A stretch of 13,858 bases of DNA. Source: RGIG2206 sp045540915 (lineage in GTDB: Bacteria > Bacillota > Clostridia > Oscillospirales > Acutalibacteraceae). The first letter of the stretch is position 1. The number at the start of each line of letters is the position of its first letter. The stretch spans positions 1 through 13,858 of the forward strand of contig JAZQID010000137.1 in the NCBI GenBank assembly GCA_045540915.1, read 5' to 3'. Both the position numbers and the translations under genes were made by a program. Under the pieces are notes generated by a model. It was given only the letters and a program-made list of their open reading frames with translations. It was not told the DNA's origin and made no database searches. Positions 5,607 to 12,643 of this stretch are shown here, piece after piece.

Positions 5607-6884
5607 CTACTGTTCAACTACCACCGATACGCCGTCGGGGATGGCGACGATGGACACCTCGTCCTTGCCGAGAATCGACTTGGCCATCGCTACCGCCTCG
5701 TCGACCGAGTGGGCGGGGATCATATGCATACTTCTGACCTCGTCGTCGGCCATCTCGGAGATATAGATGACGGTCGCCTTGAGCAGCATACGCATAAGAA
5801 TCTGCGCCTGCCACTGATCTGATACCGTCTCGTTTCTGCCTCGTGCGAGGACGCCCTTCATCAGCTCGGCGACGTCGTCACCCTTAGCAAGCTCGCGGTA
5901 GAAATGGTCGCCACCCGTGCCGTCGGCCGAGGCGGAAAGCATAATGATGACGCCGCCCTGCTTAACGGTTGCCTCGGCGGCGGTCATACCCTTGACTGCC
6001 TGATAGACGTTCTGGTCGAGGGGATATCCGCCGTTGGTGGTGATGGCGATGTCGGCAGGCACCGCCTTTACCCTGCACTGCGAGGAGATGAAATCGGTGC
6101 CCTTCTTGTGCGCTTCTTCAAGTCCGCCTGCGGTGGCGAAGATGACCTTCTTATCGGCGTCGAGCACGACGTTGACGATGAAGGTAAGACCCGCCGTCTT
6201 TGCCGCCCAAAGCATATCCTTGTGGACGGGGTTGTTTTCAAGTATACCTGTGCGCGCCTTGTCGCTCGCGATAAACTCCGAGCAATGATTTGCAAGCACC
6301 GTCGTTCTGCCTGCAACACCGGGGAGTATGCTCTTTCTTCCGCCCGAGAAGCCTGCAAAAAGGTGGGGCTCAATGAAGCCTTCGGCGATGAGCAGGTCGG
6401 CGTTGTAGGCGATGGAGTTGACCTCGCACTGTCCGCCCGAGGGCAGAGTGCCGAGGTTGACCAGCTTTTCTCTTTCGTCGCAGTCGTGGATGTATATGTT
6501 CTCATTCTCCACTATCTCGGGGCCGAACTTGTCGATGAGCTCCTCCTTGGTGGTGCCGCGGTGGCAACCGGTCGCGATGAGGATGGTGATGTTGGCATCG
6601 GGATTGCCGAGGCGGATCTCCTTGAGTATAGAGGGCATAATTACGCGGCTCGGAACGGGACGGGTGTGGTCGCTGGAGATGATGACGATGTTTTGCTTGC
6701 CCTTTGCCAGCTCGCAAAGGCGCTCGGAGCCGACAGGCGCCTCAAGCGCTCTGCGTACCAGTTCTTCCTCGTCGGCCTCGGGCTTGTAGTTTTCGATCGA
6801 TGAGGTGAGCACCGCTTTCAGCTCGCGCTCGTCAAACTCACCCTTCATTTTTTCTCTTCCGTAGGGAAACCATATCTCTTTCAT
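5607..6884 (-). CDS. larA: LarA-family nickel-pincer 2-hydroxyacid racemase/epimerase
   Basis: A 425-residue protein matching the length and layout of LarA, the nickel-dependent lactate racemase that carries a covalently bound pincer nucleotide. The key residues fall at the same numbers as in the characterised Lactobacillus plantarum enzyme: Asp72 and Arg75 in SSDHTRP, His108 in ATGCHR, His174 in IEPHLFAGFSGGRK, Lys184 (cofactor attachment), His200 (nickel ligand), and Gln295 and Lys298 in VYQAVKG. It should therefore be catalytically intact, but the family includes racemases and epimerases for other 2-hydroxy acids and sugar acids, so lactate is not proved. The cofactor genes larB, larC and larE are not in this window. 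The start is ATG 6882-6884 with AAAGGAG 8 nt upstream; the longer open frame to 7151 overlaps the CoA ligase and is a shadow. The gene follows the ligase by 22 nt and shares its promoter. Confidence 0.87.
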   Translation of the reverse strand: MKEIWFPYGREKMKGEFDERELKAVLTSSIENYKPEADEEELVRRALEAPVGSERLCELAKGKQNIVIISSDHTRPVPSRVIMPSILKEIRLGNPDANITILIATGCHRGTTKEELIDKFGPEIVENENIYIHDCDEREKLVNLGTLPSGGQCEVNSIAYNADLLIAEGFIEPHLFAGFSGGRKSILPGVAGRTTVLANHCSEFIASDKARTGILENNPVHKDMLWAAKTAGLTFIVNVVLDADKKVIFATAGGLEEAHKKGTDFISSQCRVKAVPADIAITTNGGYPLDQNVYQAVKGMTAAEATVKQGGVIIMLSASADGTGGDHFYRELAKGDDVAELMKGVLARGRNETVSDQWQAQILMRMLLKATVIYISEMADDEVRSMHMIPAHSVDEAVAMAKSILGKDEVSIVAIPDGVSVVVEQ

Positions 6885-6906
6885 TATAATAACTCCTTTC
6901 GAGCGG

Positions 6907-8625
6907 TTAGTTTTCCTTAAGCTTTGCCAGTTCTTCTTCCTCGAGCTGACGGTAGGCCACCTTGCCCACCAAGGTCTTGGGCAGGTCGTCGCGGAATTCA
7001 ATGTCGTAGGGCAGGGCGTATTTCGCGATATTCTTTCGGCAATGGTCGAGCAGAGCCTCGCGCGTGTCGGCATTTGCATCCACCCCCTGCGCGAGCTTGA
7101 CGAAGGCCTTGACCTTCTGCATACGGTAGGGGTCAGGCACACCGATGACACAGCTCATCTGCACCCATTGGTGTGCGTCGAGGACGTTCTCTATTTGCGC
7201 AGGGTAGACGTTGTACCCCGAGGACACGATCATTCGCTTTGCGCGGCCTTTGAAATAGAGGAAGCCCTCCTCGTCCATAACGCCGAGGTCACCCGTGCGT
7301 ATCCAGACGAGCCCGTCGGGATGAGCCTGCATTACGGCGGCCGTCTCCTCGGGGTCGTCCATATACCCCTTCATCACCGTCGGCCCTGCGATGAGAATTT
7401 CGCCCTCCTCACCGTAGGGCAGCTCGCGGTCGGTGTCGGGGGCCACTACCTTTATATACATATCGGGGAACGGCAACCCGATGCTGCCTTCTTTGAACCT
7501 GTGTGACGGGGTAAGACAGCAGGCGGTCACCGTTTCGGTGGTGCCGTAGCCCTCGCGAACCTGCACCGTCGCCTTATGGTCGAGCAGGAACCTGTCCAGC
7601 TTCTTTTTCAGCTCGACCGAGAGTGAGTCGCCGCCCGAAAAGACCCCCTTGAGACTGCTCAGGTTCGCCTTTTCCATATTCGGCAGGCGCAAAAGCGCCT
7701 CGTAAAGTGTCGGCACCCCTGCGATAAAGTTGCACCGATAGCGCACCATCAGCTTGGCAAAGCTTGACGCCGTAAACCGCGGCACAAGGATGCACCGACC
7801 GCCCTGCGAGAGCATCGTGTGTATGCAGACCCCCAGACCGAAGCCGTGAAAAAGGGGCATCGCGGCGAGCATTCGGTCGCCGACGCAGAACATCGGGTTG
7901 GCGGCGATGACCTGCTGACTGAGTGCGTTGAAGTTGCGGTCGGAGAGCATAATGCCCTTGGTGGTGCCCGTCGTGCCGCCCGAATAGAGAATAACGGCGG
8001 TGCCGTCGGGGTCGCGGTCGGCAGGGATGACCTTGCCGAGTGACCTGCCTGCACGCAGAAAATCCTTCCACCGCAATATGTCGGCATCGGCGGGAATTTT
8101 TTTGACCTTTCGGCCCTCGGTCAGCGAGTAGCCGACCTTGACAAGCGGCGAAAGCCCGTCTTTGATGCTTGTTATAAGCAGGGTGCGTAAGGGTGTGCCC
8201 CGTCGAGCCGCGTTGAACTTATCGTAAAAGGCGTCAAGGGTGACGGCGGCAACACTTTTGGAACGGTTAAGGTAAAATTCGATCTCCTTCTCGGCCGAAA
8301 GGGGATGTATCATATTGGCAACCGCGCCGATGAGGTTGATTGCGTAAAAAAGATAGACCGCCTGCGGACAGTTGGGTAAGGCGACGGTAACGCGGTCGCC
8401 CTCGTTTATGCCCATCGCCTTTAAAGCGGCGGCACAACGCAGGATGTTTTTGATTAGGTCGCGGTAGGTCACCGACCTGCCCATAAAGTCAAGGGCGACC
8501 TGCTCGGGATACTTCTCTGCAACAAGAGAAACCGCCTCAAACATTGTTCCCTCGAAATAATCCAGAAGTAAGGGCAGGTCTCCCATATGGGAGGCCCAAG
8601 GTGTGCGTGCGGTGATGTCGGACAT
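6907..8625 (-). CDS. Acyl-CoA ligase (AMP-forming adenylate-forming enzyme)
   Basis: A 572-residue enzyme of the acyl-CoA synthetase superfamily, which activates a carboxylic acid with ATP to the acyl-adenylate and then to the CoA thioester. Visible motifs: the P-loop YSGGTTGTTKG at 214-224, GYGTTET at 359-365, TGD at 444-446, the hinge region FKGRAKRMIVSSGYNVYP at 458-475, and the C-terminal catalytic Lys555 in LVGKVAYRQL. The length and motifs fit fatty-acid or other medium-sized acid ligases; the substrate is not readable. Three possible starts exist. ATG 8623-8625 has AAGGAGG 10 nt upstream, while ATG 8659-8661 lies at the predicted transcription start, so the shorter form is chosen. The next gene, a LarA-type racemase, begins 22 nt downstream in the same operon, suggesting that the acid handled may be a 2-hydroxy acid (inference). 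Confidence 0.9.
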   Translation of the reverse strand: MSDITARTPWASHMGDLPLLLDYFEGTMFEAVSLVAEKYPEQVALDFMGRSVTYRDLIKNILRCAAALKAMGINEGDRVTVALPNCPQAVYLFYAINLIGAVANMIHPLSAEKEIEFYLNRSKSVAAVTLDAFYDKFNAARRGTPLRTLLITSIKDGLSPLVKVGYSLTEGRKVKKIPADADILRWKDFLRAGRSLGKVIPADRDPDGTAVILYSGGTTGTTKGIMLSDRNFNALSQQVIAANPMFCVGDRMLAAMPLFHGFGLGVCIHTMLSQGGRCILVPRFTASSFAKLMVRYRCNFIAGVPTLYEALLRLPNMEKANLSSLKGVFSGGDSLSVELKKKLDRFLLDHKATVQVREGYGTTETVTACCLTPSHRFKEGSIGLPFPDMYIKVVAPDTDRELPYGEEGEILIAGPTVMKGYMDDPEETAAVMQAHPDGLVWIRTGDLGVMDEEGFLYFKGRAKRMIVSSGYNVYPAQIENVLDAHQWVQMSCVIGVPDPYRMQKVKAFVKLAQGVDANADTREALLDHCRKNIAKYALPYDIEFRDDLPKTLVGKVAYRQLEEEELAKLKEN

Positions 8626-8665
8626 CAGGCAGAGCCTCCTTGCAGAATGGGTTTTCGTCATTGTT

Positions 8666-8693
8666 ATTTTACCACAACCGCGGAAATATTCAA
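8666..8693 (-). promoter_or_regulatory. Probable promoter of the CoA ligase-larA operon
   Basis: On the minus strand, TTGAAT (8688-8693) and TAAAAT (8666-8671) are separated by 16 nt, with TGTGG just before the -10. Transcription would start near 8659, giving a leader of about 34 nt before the ATG at 8625. The rest of the 8626-8841 gap holds only the facing lipoprotein promoter. Confidence 0.6.
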
Positions 8694-8782
8694 CCAAAAT
8701 CGCAGTGTTTGTTAAAGTTACTAAAGAATAACAGCGAAAAATAGATGATGTTCCAAAAAAATACAAGTCAAACCGATACTCA

Positions 8783-8811
8783 TTGAAAACACGTCGGTTA
8801 TATGATATGTT
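8783..8811 (+). promoter_or_regulatory. Probable promoter of the lipoprotein gene
   Basis: TTGAAA (8783-8788) and TATGTT (8806-8811) are 17 nt apart. A second -10-like stretch, TATATATAATAAT, lies just downstream (about 8815-8825) but has no well-placed -35. The start codon is 8842. Confidence 0.5.
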
Positions 8812-8841
8812 GGTATATATAATAATGTAAGAGGTTTTGTT

Positions 8842-10092
8842 ATGAAAAGATGGTTAAGCATGGTTTTGGCGATGGCTTTGTTGGGTTGTCTCGTTTCCTG
8901 CACACCCAACGACACCGCCAACGGCTCAAGCAATACCACGTCGAGCAAGGATAAGGTGTCGAGCGGCTTGGTTGCAAGCGGCGATGGGTCGAGTGATGAG
9001 TCGGCGACAAGCTCGGGCCTGTTAAGCGAGTTGATCTCGAGTCAGCCTGTCTCAAGCAAACCCAGCTCGAGCAAGCCCAACACGAGCAGCAACTCAGGCA
9101 CCTCATCAAGCACCACAGCCGACTATTTCGACGTCGATGCTGAGGTCGCACGACGCGGCCTTAACAAAAATCAGGATGTCAGCGTCTGCTTCAAAGAGGG
9201 AGTAAAGGGCTACATTGTCAACGGTGGGCCTTATAAGGTCGACGAGGCGACCCTTGTGCGCCTGACCAAGAGCGAGGTCAAGGGCAACGGCTCGGTCAAG
9301 TGGAAGAGTTACAGCGAGATGGGTGCAAGCACGGGCAACACAGACCTGTTTGACGGCATCGTGCCTGTGTCCAAGTTGCACGACCCCATCTTTATGTCGG
9401 CGGCTTTGCCCAGCGAGTTGCAGACCTATATGGACTGGCGCATCAACGCAACCAATATGGCTCTGCCCATAAGCGAATATAAGAAGGCTATTTCTATAGG
9501 CGCCGTATACAAAGCAAAGGGCGCTGTGATCCCCGACGACGCAGAGATAACCCTGTGCCTCGGCAAGATAATGCTGGTAGCATACACCGAGGAAAAGGGT
9601 TGGTTTATGGCTGACCAGATGACCTATCCCTCTAACCCGATGTTCTTCTATCTGCCTTGGGAGGTCGGCTCGGCAAAGATTCCTGAAAGCATAAGGTCCA
9701 ATAAGACCGACCACGTCGAGATCAAATTAACGGGAGCCATGCTTAACGGAAACTATGGCAAGGATAAGTTTAGCCAAGAGGTACAGGACAAGATAGACGA
9801 ATGTGTTGTTCACTATTGGGGCAACAACTGGATCGGTAATGTTATCGATATCAAGGGTGTTGTCGCAGGACACTACGCTTGGATAAAGGAAGAGGAATAT
9901 GTAGGCAAGGTCGTGGCGACGGTCGGTGTAGACTTTAAGCGACCTGACTACTCGGGCACGCAGGCCTTCTCAGGTCGCAACTACAAGCTCACCACCGAGC
10001 CGCGCCTTATCTTCGGGCACAACGTAGGTCCCATAGCCTACGATGAAATAATGGACACCGAAAAGGTGCAACAGCTTTTAGGGCTGAAATAA
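8842..10092 (+). CDS. Lipoprotein of unknown function with serine-rich tether
   Basis: A 416-residue exported protein. The N-terminus MKRWLSMVLAMALLGCLVSC is a lipoprotein signal, with the lipobox LVSC giving lipid-modified Cys20 (Cys16 is a less likely alternative). Residues about 21-92 form a low-complexity linker rich in Ser, Thr, Asn and Gly, including the repeated pentad SSKPS-SSKPN encoded by a 15-nt imperfect tandem repeat (9051-9080). Residues about 94-416 look like a folded extracellular domain, with motifs such as YIVNGGPYKVDEATLVRL and YWGNNWIGNVIDIKGVVAGHYAW; I recognise no family. No wall-anchoring motif or catalytic signature is seen. The ribosome site is modest (AAGAGG). The gene stands alone, with its own promoter and a terminator 6 nt after the stop. 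A role in the envelope is implied only by export. Confidence 0.85.
   Translation: MKRWLSMVLAMALLGCLVSCTPNDTANGSSNTTSSKDKVSSGLVASGDGSSDESATSSGLLSELISSQPVSSKPSSSKPNTSSNSGTSSSTTADYFDVDAEVARRGLNKNQDVSVCFKEGVKGYIVNGGPYKVDEATLVRLTKSEVKGNGSVKWKSYSEMGASTGNTDLFDGIVPVSKLHDPIFMSAALPSELQTYMDWRINATNMALPISEYKKAISIGAVYKAKGAVIPDDAEITLCLGKIMLVAYTEEKGWFMADQMTYPSNPMFFYLPWEVGSAKIPESIRSNKTDHVEIKLTGAMLNGNYGKDKFSQEVQDKIDECVVHYWGNNWIGNVIDIKGVVAGHYAWIKEEEYVGKVVATVGVDFKRPDYSGTQAFSGRNYKLTTEPRLIFGHNVGPIAYDEIMDTEKVQQLLGLK
9051..9080 (+). repeat. 15-nt imperfect tandem repeat in the lipoprotein linker
   Basis: Two units, CTCAAGCAAACCCAG and CTCGAGCAAGCCCAA, encode SSKPS and SSKPN. They differ mostly at third codon positions, so this is an older in-frame duplication within the Ser-rich tether. 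Confidence 0.6.
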
Positions 10093-10097
10093 CTGGT

Positions 10098-10129
10098 AAA
10101 AGGCTTTCTCGACCGAGGAAGCCTTTTTT
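10098..10129 (+). terminator. Intrinsic terminator after the lipoprotein gene
   Basis: AAAAGGCTTTCTC (10098-10110) pairs with GAGGAAGCCTTTT (10115-10127), with one G-U pair and a GACC loop, followed by T to 10129. It lies 6 nt after the lipoprotein stop. Confidence 0.87.
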
Positions 10130-10186
10130 GCGTGAATAAGAGTTGGCGTATGCCCGAAATAATAATTGTAAAAACAGGAAATACTG

Positions 10187-10215
10187 TTGAAAAAGTGTGC
10201 CGTTTGCCGTATAAT
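10187..10215 (+). promoter_or_regulatory. Promoter of the CofE-like/ATP-grasp operon
   Basis: TTGAAA (10187-10192) and a perfect TATAAT (10210-10215) are 17 nt apart. The predicted transcription start near 10222 leaves about 36 nt before the TTG start at 10258 and rules out the upstream GTG at 10132 as the start. Confidence 0.82.
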
Positions 10216-10257
10216 CAAATATGTACCGAAACTTTTGTTAAAACGGAGGAGAGAGCC

Positions 10258-11088
10258 TTGCTGCCTTTTATCCCTAACGGAACCAAAAATCTTGTCATTT
10301 CTACCGATTGGGGCGATTTTGCCCGTTATCCCGTTCGCACTCACGTCGTAATGAGCGGTGACGACCTTGAGGAAATGATGGACCGCTACCTTATTAAATA
10401 TCTTGAGAAGGACGATATGATCTTCATCAGCGAGAAGATCGTTGCCATCAGTCAGGGACGAGCCTTTCCCATCGACGAGATAAAGCCGTCGAGACTGGCG
10501 AAGATTCTTTGCAAATTCGTCTACAAGACCCCCTACGGCATCGGCCTCGGCTCTCCGTGGACGATGGAGCTTGCCATTCGCGAGCTCGGTGCGCCGAAGA
10601 TCCTCTTTGCCGCCGCCTGCAGTGCGGTCACCAAGCTGTTCGGCATCCGCGGTGTATTCTACCGCATCTGCGGACCGCGTGCGCGCGCCATCGACGGCCC
10701 CTGCGACTGCACCCTGCCGCCCTATAACCATTACGCCAAGCTCGCGCCCAAAAAGCCCGACGAGGTGGCCGCACGCCTGAAGGCCAAGACGGGCTGTGAG
10801 GTGGTCATCATCGATGCCAACGACCTCGGCGTTGAGGTGCTCGGCAGAAGCAACAAGAAGTTCGAGATCAATAAGGCTCGCGCTATTTTTAAGGACAACC
10901 CCCTCGACCAAGCCCGTCAGCAGACTCCTCTGTGCATCGTCCGTCCCGTTTCAAAGGAAGAGGGCGAGCGTCTGACCGAGGAACTGAAAAAGGCGATTGC
11001 CGACGGAACGGTTCCTCAGCCCGATGTGGTGCCCGAGGCGGCAGTTGACAACTACGAAGCTCCCGTCAAGACGGAGGAGGCCGAATGA
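10258..11088 (+). CDS. CofE-like protein (coenzyme F420-0:L-glutamate ligase family)
   Basis: A 276-residue protein resembling the CofE fold (F420_ligase domain), whose founding member uses GTP to add glutamate to coenzyme F420. The supporting region is SGDDLEEMMDRY...DMIFISEKIVAISQGR (about 33-68), followed by YGIGLGSPWTMELAIREL and a Cys-rich stretch with ICGPRARAIDGPCDCTLPPYNHYAK (about 137-161). The C-terminus from about 255 is a short acidic tail. No F420 biosynthesis gene is in view, and Clostridia of this kind are not usually F420 users, so glutamate ligation to F420 is unlikely; a related amide-forming or nucleotide-binding role is inference. The start is taken as TTG 10258: GGAGGAG at 10245-10251 lies 6 nt before it, downstream of the promoter. 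The 3' end overlaps the ATP-grasp gene by ATGA. Confidence 0.7.
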   Translation: MLPFIPNGTKNLVISTDWGDFARYPVRTHVVMSGDDLEEMMDRYLIKYLEKDDMIFISEKIVAISQGRAFPIDEIKPSRLAKILCKFVYKTPYGIGLGSPWTMELAIRELGAPKILFAAACSAVTKLFGIRGVFYRICGPRARAIDGPCDCTLPPYNHYAKLAPKKPDEVAARLKAKTGCEVVIIDANDLGVEVLGRSNKKFEINKARAIFKDNPLDQARQQTPLCIVRPVSKEEGERLTEELKKAIADGTVPQPDVVPEAAVDNYEAPVKTEEAE

Positions 11089-12095
11089 AGAGGCTGAAGT
11101 ATCTTATAAAGCGTATTCTCCGTATGGATTACGGCGCGATGCTTCGCGTGGTCGGACAGATACATCGCAAGACGGGCAAAAACCGCCTTTGGCTCTTTGT
11201 CGATATGGTGCGTTGCGGCACCAAATACGGCGCGGGCTACTCCGATTACCGCCTTTGCGAGTTCTATAACCTCACCCCCGAACAGCGCGCGACCTACGTC
11301 ACACGCGGCGTCAACAACGCCATCGTCGCCAAGCTCAATAGCCGCGACAACTATCCGCAGGTGGAGGACAAGACCGAGTTCAACACCCTTTTTGCCGAGT
11401 TTTTGGGCAGGGGCTGGCTGAATATGTCCACCGCCGACGAGGAGAAGCTGGCTGAGTTTATGCAGGATCGCGAGGTCATTATCTCCAAGCCGACCGCGTC
11501 CACCTGCGGTAAGGGTGTCGAGAAGCTGTATAAATCGGATTTCGCCGATATCCACGCCCTCTACGAGCATCTGAGGGCTGAGGGGAGCGGTCTTATCGAG
11601 GATTGCCTCGATCAGCACGGCGAGGTCTCGGAGATATATCCCCATTCGATCAACACCCTGCGCATCGTCACCGTCATCGGCAGGGACGAAAAGCCCCACG
11701 TCGTCTACGCCTTTATCCGCATCGGCAACGGCGGCCGCTTCGTCGATAACATCAACGCAGGCGGTATGGCGGCCCCCATTCGCCTTGAGGACGGAGTAAT
11801 CGAGTACGCCGCCTTTGACAAGGACTCAAATTACTACGACACCCACCCGATGACAAACTGTGCCATCGTCGGCCGCAAGCTGCCCTTCTGGAAGGAGTCG
11901 CTTGCGATGTGCGAGAAGGCGGCGACAATGGTCGACGGTCTCGGCTACGTCGGTTGGGACATCGCCGTCACGCCCGACGGCCCCGTACTCATCGAGGGCA
12001 ACCATTTCCCCGGCCACGACATTTTGCAGATGCCGCCCCATGTGCCCGACAAGATCGGTATGCTCCCGCGGTTCAGAGAATTTATTGATATATAA
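11085..12095 (+). CDS. ATP-grasp protein, sugar-transfer-associated type
   Basis: A 336-residue putative ATP-dependent ligase. ATP-grasp features are visible: Lys135 in EVIISKPTASTCGKGVEKL (130-148) with Lys143 in the glycine-rich loop, Glu172 in GLIEDCLDQH, the block INTLRIVTV (189-197), NINAGGMAAPI (222-232), and the metal-binding end GYVGWDIAVTPDGPVLIEGN (287-306) with Asp292, Glu304 and Asn306. The whole protein resembles the ATP-grasp group named after its link to sugar-transfer and capsule loci. Such enzymes join a carboxylate, as acyl-phosphate, to an amine or other nucleophile. The substrate is unknown. The first four bases overlap the CofE-like gene (ATGA), so the two are translated together and probably act in one pathway. 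A terminator follows 9 nt after the stop. Confidence 0.78.
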   Translation: MKRLKYLIKRILRMDYGAMLRVVGQIHRKTGKNRLWLFVDMVRCGTKYGAGYSDYRLCEFYNLTPEQRATYVTRGVNNAIVAKLNSRDNYPQVEDKTEFNTLFAEFLGRGWLNMSTADEEKLAEFMQDREVIISKPTASTCGKGVEKLYKSDFADIHALYEHLRAEGSGLIEDCLDQHGEVSEIYPHSINTLRIVTVIGRDEKPHVVYAFIRIGNGGRFVDNINAGGMAAPIRLEDGVIEYAAFDKDSNYYDTHPMTNCAIVGRKLPFWKESLAMCEKAATMVDGLGYVGWDIAVTPDGPVLIEGNHFPGHDILQMPPHVPDKIGMLPRFREFIDI

Positions 12096-12103
12096 ATGTA
12101 AGC

Positions 12104-12138
12104 CCCTCGGCAGTTCAAAATCTCGCCGAGGGTTTTTT
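12104..12138 (+). terminator. Intrinsic terminator after the ATP-grasp gene
   Basis: CCCTCGGC (12104-12111) and GCCGAGGG (12125-12132) form an 8-bp GC-rich stem around a 13-nt loop, followed by six T (12133-12138). Confidence 0.88.
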
Positions 12139-12235
12139 GTATGTATATATATTATATATATAATGTAAGGGAGGGGTTTTGTAGGGTAGGGATCTGTCTC
12201 CGCCATTAGCTGATGAATATTGAAAAATGAATAAT

Positions 12236-12257
12236 TTGTGAGGCTTAAGCCACACAA
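12236..12257. repeat. Imperfect 22-bp palindrome TTGTG...CACAA
   Basis: TTGTG-A-GGCTTAAGCC-A-CACAA has a perfect 10-bp core (GGCTTAAGCC) and matching outer arms, with one A/A mismatch per side. It could be a protein-binding site or an RNA hairpin; there is no T run, so it is not a terminator. Confidence 0.6.
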
Positions 12258-12477
12258 AATAGTCTCGAAAGCCCCTAAACAACCCCGCAAAACGAAAAAA
12301 ATTAAAAATTTTTAAGCGATTTTTCAGATTTATTTTTACAATATAGAAATAAAAATGCCATAATTTTACATATCCGCCTTTACGTTAACCTTAATTTTGG
12401 CTAAAAAACGCGGAGTTTTAGCGCCCTAAAGCGCCCTTCAGGTGCCAAAAACCCACTAACCACGCGGAATTTCGGAC

Positions 12478-12496
12478 TTGTGACCCGCGGTCACAA
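12478..12496. repeat. Perfect inverted repeat TTGTGACC-N3-GGTCACAA
   Basis: Two perfect 8-bp arms are separated by CGC. The outer arms resemble those of the 12236-12257 palindrome. It is about 150 nt before the 3D-protein promoter and lacks a T run on either strand, so an operator is more likely than a terminator. Confidence 0.65.
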
Positions 12497-12527
12497 AAAT
12501 CGGTGAACTTGCACAAGAAATGTGTTT

Positions 12528-12544
12528 TGTAACCCTTTTGTAAC
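12528..12544 (+). promoter_or_regulatory. Candidate WalR (YycF) box
   Basis: TGTAAC-CCTTT-TGTAAC matches the published WalR pattern of two TGTWAH hexamers separated by 5 nt. The wider repeat is TTTTGTAACC twice, 11 nt apart, i.e. on the same helix face. It lies about 100 nt upstream of the -35 of a wall-protein gene of the class WalR controls in bacilli. No walR gene is identified in the window. Confidence 0.5.
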
Positions 12545-12643
12545 CTTTTTTTGAGCTTGTCAGGGGGCTTTTTCAAAAGCCGTTTTGGTCGAACAAGTGT
12601 TTTTCTTTGTGCAGGATTGCCAAAGAGGTGGCAAGAAAAAAGG

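Larger units (their letters stand above)
12139..12643. other. Long intergenic region rich in dyads, no gene seen
   Basis: About 500 nt without a convincing gene. From the left it holds an alternating TA stretch (about 12144-12162); the imperfect palindrome TTGTGAGGCTTAAGCCACACAA (12236-12257); an AT-rich block (about 12290-12420) with the palindrome TTAAAAATTTTTAA (12302-12315); a short direct repeat GCGCCCT (12421-12427 and 12431-12437); the palindrome TTGTGACC-CGC-GGTCACAA (12478-12496); and a TGTAAC tandem pair (12528-12544). Base composition in the AT block differs sharply from the GC-rich genes around it. Open frames that cross it are antisense extensions of neighbouring genes with no ribosome site or recognisable product. 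Confidence 0.7.

Noticed and set aside
5904..6803. 299-codon plus-strand frame across the LarA-type gene
   Set aside because: It is the complement of a gene with all LarA active-site residues; its product looks like nothing known.
10132..10257. Longer CofE-like protein starting at GTG 10132
   Set aside because: It would begin right after the lipoprotein terminator and upstream of a TTGAAA-N17-TATAAT promoter; no ribosome site precedes it.
10078..10911. 277-codon minus-strand frame across the CofE-like gene
   Set aside because: It runs through the terminator and promoter of the plus-strand operon and has no family match.
12478..12496. CRP/FNR-type binding site
   Set aside because: The half sites TGTGA/TCACA fit, but the gap is 7 instead of 6 and no CRP-family gene is present. 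Kept only as a palindrome.
12566..12581. Terminator hairpin GGCTTTT/AAAAGCC
   Set aside because: The stem leaves almost no loop and there is no proper T run or upstream gene to terminate.
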